Of a stretch of DNA of 64,000 nt, positions 11,083-21,379 are shown piece after piece. Source of the stretch: Heliocidaris erythrogramma (taxonomy: Eukaryota; Echinodermata; Echinoidea; Camarodonta; Echinometridae). The stretch's first letter is position 1. Each line of letters opens with the position of its first letter. The stretch lies in assembly GCA_025617745.1 (NCBI GenBank), contig CM046854.1:55826258-55890257 (forward strand), written 5' to 3'. The position numbers and the translations under genes were made by a program. Below the pieces are notes generated by a model, which did no database searches, was not told the origin of the DNA, and saw only the letters and a program-made list of their open reading frames with translations.

Positions 11083-12924
11083 TTGGATGTGGTTTCTCAA
11101 GCTTTGGTTTCTGAATCGACATTGTTGGAGCAGGCAGAGCCTCGATCGCTCTCCCTTTGTGGGGTAGAGGTGATTGCTTTGTTGTCCATATATCTCCCTG
11201 AATTGCAGTCAACCCAAGCACTCGGGAAACTTCGATTGATACTGAATTTGAAAAGAATAAACAAATTCATTCCTTCAGTGCATTTTCGAATGGAGACCCT
11301 CGCCTCCATTCTCCCGTTGATCAAGAGGAAGGACTACGCGATCTTGATAGATCTCAAGGACGCGTATTTCCTTTTTTCCATCCATCGCGCTTCGCGCGAT
11401 CTTCTGGGATTTTTCCTTCCCTCTCAGAGACTTTCGCTTTCGCGCTCTTGGGTTTTTACTCAGGTTGTAGCCGTTCTGACAGCCTCGCTGAGGCGCCGCT
11501 GCCTTCGGCTATTTTGCTACCTGGACGACTGGCTCCTCCTAGCGGAGTCGCACGATCGTTGTTAGACGAGGCTCATTTGCTCGTCAATTTTACTCATGAC
11601 TTGGGTTTCCTAATAAATTGGGAAAAGTCAGAGTTAGTTCCTACTCGCAGCCCGGTTTTTTTCTGGGGGCTGTGTGGGGACAGGATTCTCACTGTTGTCT
11701 CTGCGGCTCGCAAGCTCATTCTGGCCAGCAGGGCCAGATAGTGGCTTCAGTTTTTCGGATATCTAGCCAGTCTAGTCGACGTTCTAGAGCATTGCCGGCT
11801 CCTTATAAGTTCTTTTCAGAGGCATCTCCTCTGGTTTTACAAACCATGCAAGGATTCTCTTTTGGTCTGGATTCCAGTACCAGTAGAAATCAAGTCTCTT
11901 TTCTCCCGTTGGATAAACGAGGAATTTCGCGCGCGAGGCAAGTCCTTCCGTACCCCCCTTCCGTCGATCTCGGGTTTTCGACGGACGCCTCTCGGTTGGG
12001 GTGGGGCGGACATTGCAACGGCAGCACGGTCGCGGGGGATTAGTCTCTTCTCGGGACTCTTCCCCATATCAATGTCCTGGAGTTTATGGCAGTCTTTTTA
12101 GCCCTGCTCCACTTCAGAAGTCGACTTTTCAGTCGTTCAGTTCTGTTCCTCATGGACAATGTCACAGTGGCGGCTTTTGTCTATCGGCAGGGAGGCACTC
12201 GTTCTGCCACCCTGAATGCCGTAGCTGTGGAGGTGGTGTCGTCGCATGAGTATCACGCCCGTTGCCTCTTTCATCCCCGGTCAGGAAAACCTCTTTGCGG
12301 ATTTTCTATCCTGGGGCAGGTGTCTTCCATCAGAATGGAAGCTCCATCCAGAGGTCTTTTGCTGCTTTCGCAGTTGCCTCAGCCCGCTGAAAGTGGACCT
12401 GTTTGCGTCAGTCCTGAACCACCAACTTCCGATATACTGCTCCCGTGTTCGCGATCAGGGAGCTTGGGCTCTGGATGCTTTCTCTCTCAGTTGGGAGAAT
12501 CTTTGAGGGTTCGCCTTCCCTCCCTTCCAGCTGATTCCGCGAGTCTTGCGGAAGATCAGGGAAGATCGGGCTCGGGTGCTTGTGATAGCTCCCTTTTTAG
12601 GTTTCCGGAGCTAATGAGCCTTCTGATGGCTCAACCGTTCCTTCTTCCGCTAAGAGTGGATCTAGTGTTGCAAACCCTTTCAGGGATTCTTCACCACGGT
12701 CCAGAGTCCCTTCATTTGACTGCTTGGCCCCTATCGGGGAATCTGCAAGACAGTCGGGTCTCTCTAATAGAGCCGCTGACTTTTAATGTCCAGTCGTAGA
12801 AGTTTCTACTAGGGAAATTTATAATTCCCGTCTTTCGGTCTTTTTCCTTTGGTGTAAAGAGCGGGATCAAACCCCGTCTAGGGCTCCTATTGGTTCAATC
12901 GCGGATTTTCTAATCTCGCTATTT
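11083..12924 (+). pseudogene. DIRS-A reverse transcriptase/RNase H and start of tyrosine recombinase
   Basis: Homologous throughout to the better-preserved DIRS-B polyprotein. RT blocks: LRLILNLKRINKFIPSVHF, a DLKDAYF palm motif, and the catalytic CYLDDW at about 11,515. RNase H blocks: STDASRLGWGGHC at about 11,978 and MDNVTVAAFVYRQGGTRS at about 12,150. Several frameshifts separate these pieces and the LPFGL palm region is scrambled. From about 12,800 the recombinase N-terminus reads in another frame (IYNSRLSVFFLWC, then IADFLISLF) and is cut at 12,920 by DIRS-B. Confidence 0.8.
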
Positions 12925-13110
12925 ACTACAATAAATCAATGTACTTACCTATTTGCTAGTCTTCCGACTACGCAAGCCATTCGAGTAATTAAAGTCACGA
13001 CAGTGCATATACCCCCCCCTAAGATCACGCCTTCCTCTGTGCACGTACGCATGACGCGGGCACACAATCCTCTCTCTTTCCTTCTCGCAGCCTAAAGAGT
13101 TGCAGCTAAG
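12921..13110 (+). repeat. Left inverted terminal region of DIRS-B
   Basis: Reverse complement of 28,085-28,268, including TTCCGACTACGCAAGCC and a CACGACAGTGCATATACCC segment. The pair forms the inverted terminal repeats of the element. Confidence 0.85.
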
Positions 13111-13548
13111 TCACTATCTTGCGCAAAAATTCAGAGTTTGCTACTCTTTTAGCGCGTTTTCCTGTGACTTTTGCCAATATTTCCGTCCTAGACTTGTTTT
13201 AATATCTGTTTAGTGTCGGTTTATGTCTGTCATGTATTTATTTTGGTGATATTTGAGCTTAAATTCATACTTCACTTTTCACCTCTTTCGTATAGTAGCC
13301 CAGGGCATTCGCTTTGACGTTTTGCCGGGCGCTCAGCCCTGTAACGTTTCGTTGGTGTTTCGTGTGTGTGGCTGTTGTGTGCATATACCCTTACGAGAGT
13401 GTTCTTTGTTCGTAGTGCGTGAATGGAATTTTCCACACACTGCGCTGGAAAATTCTATTCCGTTTCACTCTCGCTTTGTACGCCCTTTTCTTTACAATTG
13501 TTTATTGTTTGACTCTTTTGTTTTGTTTTGACTCTTTTATATCTGATA

Positions 13549-15566
13549 ATGAGTTCTTCGGAGGAAGAGCAATCGAGGTCTTGGTTGCCTCCGTGCTCTT
13601 CCAATTCTTCTTCCCTCCCTTACACTACTCTCACTTATAAGGGCGTCAGCCCAGTGAGTGTGTTGGAGACCTCTGTGTTCCGCTCGCCTACCAGCGAGTC
13701 AAACACGATGGTCAGTGGAGGTAAGGGCGTCAGTCTGTCGGCTCGCTCTGGTATTTTTGTACCGGGAGCGTCGAGCAAGACAGGCTTTATAGGTAAGTTA
13801 GGTGTTCATAAGTCTTCGGTCCGAACACCCGTCATTAGCAATTCTAGCTCCCTCCAACTCACGACCACCGCGTCTGCAGTTGGGGGGGCGGTAGCTAGTA
13901 TTACCGGGTCCTCTCGACCCCCGACCACCGTCGGGAGCCTGGAGGGGGCATTAACTGGTAAGACCGCTAAGCGGTCAGCTAATGATGTTACTGGGTCTTG
14001 CCGACCCCCGACCACCGTCGGGGTGCCCTTTTCCAGCCTTTTCCAGCAGTACATCTCCTAAGAGATTGCCACGCTGCTGGGAAAGGGCGCTGTAGAAAGG
14101 GTGAGAGATCATCCTCATCTCTGTCTCTCCCCAATTTTTGTCATTCCCAAGCGCTCGGGAAGTTTACGTATGATTCTAAACATGAATAGAATCAACAGGT
14201 GTATACCTCCAGTGCATTTTCGCATGGAGACCTTCGCATCTATTCTGCCCTTGATCAAGCGGGACGACCTTGCGATCTCCCTCGATCTCAAAGACGCGTA
14301 CTTTCACATTCCCATTCACTCTCTCTCGAGAAATTTGCTGGGATTCGCGTTCCAGGGCGAAACGTTTCGATTTCGTGCCCTGCCCTTCGGGCTGAGGCCG
14401 GCCCCTCGAGTCTTTACCCGAATAGTGTCGGCCCTGGCCGCGTTTCTACGGAATTGCGGCCTCCGATTATTCGTCTATCTAGACGATTGGCTCCTAGTTG
14501 CAAACTCAGAGTCCCTCCTGTTGGATCAGTTATGCCTTTTACTGCGACTAACGCAAGACTTAGGCTTTCTGATAAACTGGGAAAAATCGGAATTATCTCC
14601 CACACGTACCCCGGTGTACTTAGGTGCGGAGATAGATATCCCGAATCAGCTTGCCCGCCCCAGTCGGGACAGAATTCGGACTATCACCATGTCATTGCAA
14701 GTGGCCCGCAGGGTCAGAGCCAGACAATGGCTTCAATTCCTGGGCTATCTGGCCAGTCTAGTCGACGTCTTACCAGACTGCAGGCTGTTGATGATGCCCT
14801 TTCAGAGGCACCTCCTCAAGTTTTTCAGACCGGGCAAAGATTCTCCTTTGGGGTGGATTCCACTCCCAAGAGATATCAAGCTCCTTCTCGCCCCCTGGTC
14901 GAACAGTTCGTTTCTTGCCCAAGGCAAGCCTCTCTGTACCCCTCTTCTGTCAGTTTCTCTGGCGACAGACGCCTCCCTTCTCGGTTGGGGCGGTCATTGC
15001 CGGGGCGAGATGATTTCAGGGGACTGGTCTCACTTGAGAGTTATGCCCCATATCAATGTTTTGGAAATGATGGCGGTCAGCCTGTCTCTTCATCATTTCA
15101 GGCCCGGTCTTGTTGGTCGCACTGTACTCGTTCTTACGGACAATGTCACAGTAGCTGCCTACATCAATCGCCAAGGCGGCACTCGGTCTTCCTCTCTGAA
15201 CACCTTAGCTGCCCAGTTGTGGAGGTGGTGCCGGTCTATGAACATTATTCCGGTAGCCTCCTACATTCCCGGTCAGGACAATCTGATCGCGGATTTTCTG
15301 TCTCGGGGCAAATGCCTCCCGTCAAGGAGGACAGGGCTTGGCTCTTGTTGATAGCCCCACATTGGCCAGCGAGACATTGGTTTCCAGACCTGCTGAGTCT
15401 CCTGGCCGGCCAGCCGTTTCCCCTTCCTCTCAGGGAGGATTTGATAATTCAACCCCTCTCGGGGATTGTTCATCAACGCCCAGCGGTCCTCCACTTGACT
15501 GCCTGGCCGTTGTTGGGGAAGACGCCAGAAACTCGGGGCTCTCCGAGAGGGCCTCCCAGTTTGTAA
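13549..15566 (+). pseudogene. DIRS-B gag-RT-RNase H polyprotein, one nonsense codon and one frameshift
   Basis: The Gag start MSSSEEEQSRSW is at 13,549. The frame runs to a TAA at 14,059-14,061 and continues in the same frame into RT, where EIATLLGKGAVERV directly precedes the RT fingers. This suggests a point nonsense mutation in a fused or formerly separate region; gag is short (170 codons), so an internal deletion is likely. RT: LRMILNMNRINRCIPPVHF, DLKDAYFHIPI, LPFGLRPAPRVF, catalytic VYLDDW (about 14,472). RNase H: ATDASLLGWGGH (about 14,968), TDNVTVAAYINRQGG, ADFLSRG. Near 15,325 the frame shifts to 15,326-15,566 (WLLLIAPHWPARHWFPDLL), the usual C-terminal extension of DIRS RT/RH proteins. 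Confidence 0.85.
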
Positions 15567-16339
15567 TGAGAAGCCGTAGAGACTCCACTAGAGATCTCTA
15601 CAACTCTCGTCTAGGGGCCTTCTTTTCTTGGTGCGAGAATCAGGGTGTCTCGCCACGTGAAGCCCCTATTGGTGTTATTGCCGATTTTTCGGGTAGATCG
15701 ATTTCAACCATACGTGGCTATCGTTCGGCTATTGCCGCCGTCCACGTTGGTTTTGCTGATGGTTCGGGAGTCTCCAACTCCCCTCTTTTGGCTAGGTTGA
15801 CTCGCTCCTTCTTCTTGCAGCGTCCATCAACTCGTAGCCTGACTCCTTCTTGGAGTCTACCCAAGGTCCTTGACGTGCTTGCGAAGCCACCTTTTGAACC
15901 TTTTGAACCTTTGGGTAAAGCGTCCCTTCACCATTTAACGGTCAAGACGCTGTTTTTAGCCGATATTGCTTCTGCACAGAGGAGGAGTACTCTTCATGCT
16001 CTGTATATCACACCGGGTCACATCCGTTGGGAGAACCATGGTGTGCGACTTATACCCAAGCCCTCCTTTATTGCCAAAAATCAGACTGCTTCCTCTGGAC
16101 CAGTTGAGATTTTTCTTAGACCGCTGTCGGACCATTCCTCGACCGCTGTCGGACCATTCCTCGGTGCAGGAGGATAAGGTCTGGTGTCCGGTGAGGGCCT
16201 TGAAATGGTATTTAGATAGGACTAAGACTCTTCGTAAGAGTGATCAGCTTTTTGTCATCACTCGAGAGCCCTTTTCCCCCACTTCCAGAGAATCCATTTC
16301 TAGATGGATAGTCGAAGCGATCCAGGCAGCTGGACCGGA
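15560..16339 (+). pseudogene. DIRS-B tyrosine recombinase, N-terminal and core part
   Basis: From about 15,540 (GLSERASQFVMRSRRDSTR) through YNSRLGAFFSWC, IADF and GRSISTIRGYRSAIAAVH, then the catalytic arginine block ASAQRRSTLHAL at about 15,970. The linker IADF..GRS lacks the LISLFDK residues present in DIRS-A. A perfect 22-bp tandem duplication at about 16,121-16,165 (GACCGCTGTCGGACCATTCC plus two bases, twice) throws the frame. The gene is cut at 16,339 by the gypsy insertion within IQAAGP; it resumes at 27,662. The enzyme family inserts the circular cDNA of the element by site-specific-type recombination. Confidence 0.85.
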
Positions 16340-17180
16340 TGTCAAGAAATGAACCTCTTGAACTTTTTTTTTTTTTTTACTGCTACAAAAACTCGATAAA
16401 TGAGATAGAGACAAATGTAAAATTATGTTTTAACTTTATTATTCAAGGTTTACTTTTCTTTGATTTTCTGTCTTTAGTGGCACGTTTGGAAATATAAATC
16501 ATACACTATGGTGAATTGATCAGATAATCATACATAAATAAACTCATCTTAAAAAAATAATGATGATGATCCTCTGCTGGACGTCACGCCGACTCGGCCC
16601 AAATAGCCTCCGCCAATAGCGCCGTCCCAAGTCCGAGTCCCTCGGAGCCTCTCTTTGGTATATCATCGATGGGTCTCGGATCGAGATGGAGTTCCTCTCA
16701 TGCGAGAACGGTATAACGGGCAGTTGGAACTCTCATCTCGTGAAGAAGAATTACCCCCAGAAAAACGTACTTCTGCCCTAACTGATGTGTGACATATTGA
16801 CTAGCTTAAAAGTGTTCTCCTCGAGTATCTAATTTGATCCTCTATTTATAACCTTTCCTAACTAAGGAAAATCTGTATGAGCGGAAAAGCATTACAATAC
16901 TAAATATTTCTTTCTAAAAAGGACTTCCTAAAATGTGTCCTAACGGAAACCATTACAATACCAGGTATTTCTATTCATACCTATAAAACACAATACCGTC
17001 CAGACAGAAATACTTCTGTCATTCAACTAAATGGCTTGCACAAGCTTCAACCGACATACAACCTTAATGCTATGCATAAATGAATTTAATTTGCAATAAA
17101 TTAACCTACATGTCACAATCTATTCTATACCTTGTCTGGCAGATTAATAAAAAGAATAAAAATAAATTTCCTTCCTGACA
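16340..17180 (-). repeat. 3' LTR (in element sense) of the Gmr1-like element, intact
   Basis: Begins TGTCAAGAAATGAACC and ends CCTTCCTGACA on the + strand. Just outside, at 17,181-17,197, the minus strand reads a purine-rich CTTAAGGTGGGGGATAT, a fitting polypurine tract for plus-strand priming. Confidence 0.9.
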
Positions 17181-18340
17181 ATATCCCCCACCTTAAGATA
17201 TAACTAGGGGAACTTGTTTATCACAAATCAAGAAATTTAAGATATTCCTTTGTTACTATTTTTCTGTAAATCTTTACATGAAAACACCCATTACTCTGTT
17301 TATTACACATTTCAGAGTATATATCGTATGTATACGTTTCATTATGTAATACTACAAGTCTTATCATCTCTATATAATTTCTCTGAATGATCGTATTTAA
17401 AGAATATTGTATATACATATCATTTAAGTTTTGACCTTCAAAATTTTGCAAAGCTATAGCATGCACGGAAATAGAGCAGTGTGAGTGCAACAATATAAAC
17501 ATTAAACCTGTTTCAATACGTCTTGTATGTCTTTCAAATCTTAGTTTTAAATATTTAAAAGATTTAACTGACGTACCATGCTACTAAGGAATACAATTCG
17601 TAATTTGAGAGACAATACACATAGAAAATGTCTATAAATGCACTTTGTCCTAAACAAATCCTCACTAGATTACAGTACAATGATTTAGTTCTGTCAATCA
17701 AAATGGTTATCTTTCATGATTTTTTTTATAAAAAGTATTATAAATTTCTAAATCCTTTGTATTGATTTAAACAAAGATGTCCTTTTTTCTTTAAATCAAT
17801 TCTAGTATATTTGCATGCTCATATTCTTTAAGCATTGGTGAGTGTTTCCACCTTTTCCTTTAAGAATTTAGATTGACATAAATACATCACATAATATAAT
17901 TCTCTTGCAAGTCCCTTTCAAATCACAATGTGTATATGACTTGCAATACAATTAATCGAAAATCAAGCTTTGTTCTTTTTTTTTTTTAATACAATTACAA
18001 TCTTAAAAACAAATGAACAAACCTATCTGCCCTAAGCTATTCTAAGCTAGTTTACAATTAAGCCCTACTTAATCTACTTCCCTAATCTATTAATTTCAGC
18101 GAACTAAACCTAACATGACCGCAATCCGCCGTTTCCAGTCGGTTCCTGAAAGAAAAGAAAATTACTCGAGTAGTATTTTCTGCGACAAAATCACAATACA
18201 TGTAATGATTAACTTTCTGTAATATTGTTTTTTTTGTAAATAATGACTTATGAACAATTAAATTGTTTCTTTCATGAAATGTATCTTTGAAAAAAATAGC
18301 TGTGCTATTTTAATGAGGCAGATAACGATGAAAACTCGAT
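17181..18340 (-). other. Non-coding 3' region of the Gmr1-like element
   Basis: About 1.16 kb of AT-rich sequence between the pol stop and the 3' LTR. I see no env-like or other conserved frame; the 93-codon frame at 17,502-17,221 has no recognisable motif. Confidence 0.7.
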
Positions 18341-21300
18341 TTAAACGAGTCTGCTCATCAGGTCAGCAGCTCTATTGTCTGATCCTTTGACAGACACAAG
18401 ACGAAATCTATGTTCTTGGAGACTTAGGCTCCACCTCATTATACGTTTGTTCGTCATCTTGTTATTTTGTATGTACAACAAAGGCTTATGATCAGTATGG
18501 ATTTCAAATTCTCTGCCATACAAAAAGTACTCAAATTTGCGGACAGCCCACACAATCGCCAAACACTCTTTTTCGATTGTGGAGTACCTTGTTTCCCTTG
18601 GCAACATTTTCTTGCTTGCATAGGCTATGGGAAACTCTTCACCGTCGCTCTCTTGCATGAGCACCGCGCCTAATCCGGTATCGGATGCATCTACCTTCAA
18701 CATGAATAGTTTATCAAAATCGGGTAATTGTAAGACAGGAGGTTTCGCAAGACATTCCTTTAACTTCACAAAAGCCTCTTCCTCTTTCGGTCCCCACTTC
18801 ACCTTTCCTGGACTACCCTTACGAGTAAGGTTAGTAAGTGGTAATGCTATGTCGGCATACTCGGGAATGTAATCTCTGTAATACCCTGTCAAACCTAGAA
18901 ACGATCGAACTTGTTTCTTGGTTTTTGGTCTAGGTGCATCTACAGCCTTCTGTGTTAGTCTACTACTGGTGTGAATCTTACCATTTCCTAACTCGTGTCC
19001 TAGGAAATCTATCGAATTAAACCCTATGAAACACTTAGAAGGACGTGCAGCCAAATTGACTTCGCGCAATCTGTTCAGGACTAATTCTACTGTTTTGACA
19101 TGATCTTCCCACGACTCTGTATGAATCAGAATGTCATCTATATAATTCACTACGTGGGGAATTCCGTGCAAAACTCTTCTCATCATTCTAGTAAACTGTG
19201 CTCCCGCAGTTACTAATCCAAATGGCATATATCTGAACTGATATTGACCCATGTGGGTAATGAATGCCGTTTTGGCTTTATCTGACTCTCTCATAGGAAT
19301 TTGCCAGTAACCTTTCGTTAGATCAATTTTACTGAAGTATTTACTCTTCGCTAGAGAAGCAAAAAGATCTTGCTGGTTAGGCATAGGTTCGGGATCAAAC
19401 ACGGTTATCTTATTAAGACGACGGAAATCGATACAAAACCGATTCGAACCATCCGGCTTTCTTACCATCACGATCGGATGCGCATAAGGCGATTCCGAAG
19501 GCTCAATCACCCCTAACTTCAACATGGATTCAACCTCTTTAGAAATTTCTTTCTCCGCTGCTTGAGGTACTCTATACGGAGGAGAACGTATAGGCTCGTC
19601 ATTCGTCAAGTGAATTTTGCATTCTGCCACTGACGTTTTCTTAGGAACATCTGTGAATACATCCTGATATTCGCACAATAATGTCCTAATTTCATCTTTA
19701 GACTCCTCGCTCAGTTTTTCATCCACCTGAACATGACTTATAAACTCCTTCTGTACGGAACATGGCATGTCAGGAGGATTTTCCTCACATTTATCGACTC
19801 TTTCCATTTCTCCTTCTCCGACTTCCAACTCGCAAGTACTGACATCAAAACAACTAGAGACTATCTCCTCATCCCGTCGTACATATCGTCTAAGCAGATT
19901 GATATGAAAGGTCTTCTCGACACCACTGACATCGACAACATAGTCGTAATCGAATTTAGTACCAACGACCTTGAATGGTCCCTGCCATTCAACAAGAAGT
20001 TTGTTCTTAACTGTAGGCAACAGTATCAGAACCTCATCACCGACTTTCAGCTCACGCTTCTTAGCCCTCCGGTCATAATAACCCTTGTATTTCTTTGCTG
20101 AAGATTTCAACGTGCTTTGAGCCAACTGCCACGAATCTACCAATCTCTTTCGCAAGTCGATCACATATTCGTACTCGCTTTCCAGTTCTTTCTCAATGTG
20201 TTCATTCGTCCACAACTCTCTCAAAATGTCCATAGGACCTCTCACATGCCGGCCATAAAGTAACTCAAATGGGGAAAACCCCAGACTGGAACTTGGCGTT
20301 TCGCGGAAAGCGAACAACAAAGCAGGTAAATACCTGTCCCACTGACGTGGTTCCTCAGAACAAAGTCTCTTCAAGGCAGTCTTCACTACCGCATTATATC
20401 TTTCGACAAGACCATTGCACATAGGATGGTATCTAGAACTTGTTATTTGCCTTACTGACAACAATTGTGACACCTTCCTCATCAAGTCAGACACAAATTG
20501 TGTACCCAAATCCGACATCACTTCGCATGGAACACCTACCCTACTGTATACGGTAACTAGCGCCTCGGCAACATCTATCGTCGTTATAGATTTAAGTGGT
20601 ATCGCCTCTACGTACCTAGTTGCGTAATCAACTATCGTTAGAATATGTGTATGTCCACGCTCAGATGGGAGCAACGGACCCATCAAGTCTATGGCTATCC
20701 GCTGGAAGGGAATACCGATTAAAGGTAACCTACCCAAAGTAGTCTTGGGAACTCTCCCCTTGCTAATAGTCTTTTGACAAACGTCACACGATCGACAAAA
20801 ATTGGCAACATCCTCGTTCATACCTGGCCAAAAGAATTGGGCTTTGATCTTTGACATCGTATTGTTAATGCCAAGATGTCCACCGAACAAGGAATCATGG
20901 GCAATGCGCATGACCTCTAACCTGTGCGACTTTGGAACAACCACCAACTTTGGACCAACTCCTTTCCCGGAATCTTTCCTATCTCTCTCCTGTCGATACA
21001 GACAATTCTTTTCTGAAATGAACAAGAATCTCGACTTAGATTCAACATCATCCACTCTTTCCCGTAAATGTTTAAGGGAAGGATCACTCTTTTGCTCTTG
21101 CAAAAATTCTTCCGATTGCTTAACCTGCACTCCAGAGTCTCTCACTTTCAACTCTTTTTTAGGTTTCTCTTTCGCTTTCTTTTGTGCCCTAGTCTCAACA
21201 GCCATCACCCTCTCCAAACCAGAAGAATCAAGCTCCGAACCCGGAACCTCTGAATTAGGAACCTTGACTTCCGAAACCAAAACATCAACATCGGTAACCG

Positions 21301-21379
21301 GAACATCACCCTCTGAAACCGGAACATCAACCTCGGAATTTCTTGCTGTAGTCTCGACACAAGACGGCACCCATTGCAA
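18341..21379 (-). CDS. Gmr1-like pol: integrase, then reverse transcriptase and RNase H
   Basis: 1,012 codons without a stop. After a Glu/Val-rich spacer (residues 1-110) comes the integrase: HHCC zinc domain (HDSLFGGHLG with CRSCDVC, about 155-200), catalytic D in AIDLMGPL (about 231), D in SDLGTQF (about 288) and E in GLVERYN (about 325), then a GPF-type module (EWQGPFKVV, about 465). RT follows: FCIDFRRLNKI (about 650), MPFGLVTAGAQF, catalytic YIDD (about 747), FLGLTGYYRDYI. RNase H: VDASDTGLGAVL (about 896), TDHKPLL, and AADLMSRL at the end. All catalytic residues are present, so the protein could be functional. It overlaps the end of gag in another frame. Confidence 0.93.
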   Translation of the reverse strand: MQWVPSCVETTARNSEVDVPVSEGDVPVTDVDVLVSEVKVPNSEVPGSELDSSGLERVMAVETRAQKKAKEKPKKELKVRDSGVQVKQSEEFLQEQKSDPSLKHLRERVDDVESKSRFLFISEKNCLYRQERDRKDSGKGVGPKLVVVPKSHRLEVMRIAHDSLFGGHLGINNTMSKIKAQFFWPGMNEDVANFCRSCDVCQKTISKGRVPKTTLGRLPLIGIPFQRIAIDLMGPLLPSERGHTHILTIVDYATRYVEAIPLKSITTIDVAEALVTVYSRVGVPCEVMSDLGTQFVSDLMRKVSQLLSVRQITSSRYHPMCNGLVERYNAVVKTALKRLCSEEPRQWDRYLPALLFAFRETPSSSLGFSPFELLYGRHVRGPMDILRELWTNEHIEKELESEYEYVIDLRKRLVDSWQLAQSTLKSSAKKYKGYYDRRAKKRELKVGDEVLILLPTVKNKLLVEWQGPFKVVGTKFDYDYVVDVSGVEKTFHINLLRRYVRRDEEIVSSCFDVSTCELEVGEGEMERVDKCEENPPDMPCSVQKEFISHVQVDEKLSEESKDEIRTLLCEYQDVFTDVPKKTSVAECKIHLTNDEPIRSPPYRVPQAAEKEISKEVESMLKLGVIEPSESPYAHPIVMVRKPDGSNRFCIDFRRLNKITVFDPEPMPNQQDLFASLAKSKYFSKIDLTKGYWQIPMRESDKAKTAFITHMGQYQFRYMPFGLVTAGAQFTRMMRRVLHGIPHVVNYIDDILIHTESWEDHVKTVELVLNRLREVNLAARPSKCFIGFNSIDFLGHELGNGKIHTSSRLTQKAVDAPRPKTKKQVRSFLGLTGYYRDYIPEYADIALPLTNLTRKGSPGKVKWGPKEEEAFVKLKECLAKPPVLQLPDFDKLFMLKVDASDTGLGAVLMQESDGEEFPIAYASKKMLPRETRYSTIEKECLAIVWAVRKFEYFLYGREFEIHTDHKPLLYIQNNKMTNKRIMRWSLSLQEHRFRLVSVKGSDNRAADLMSRLV

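Noticed and set aside
14199-15320. 455-codon frame overlapping the DIRS-B RT
   Set aside because: Only its last part (after about 15,320) is real RT/RH sequence; before that it is the +1 shadow of the RT frame.
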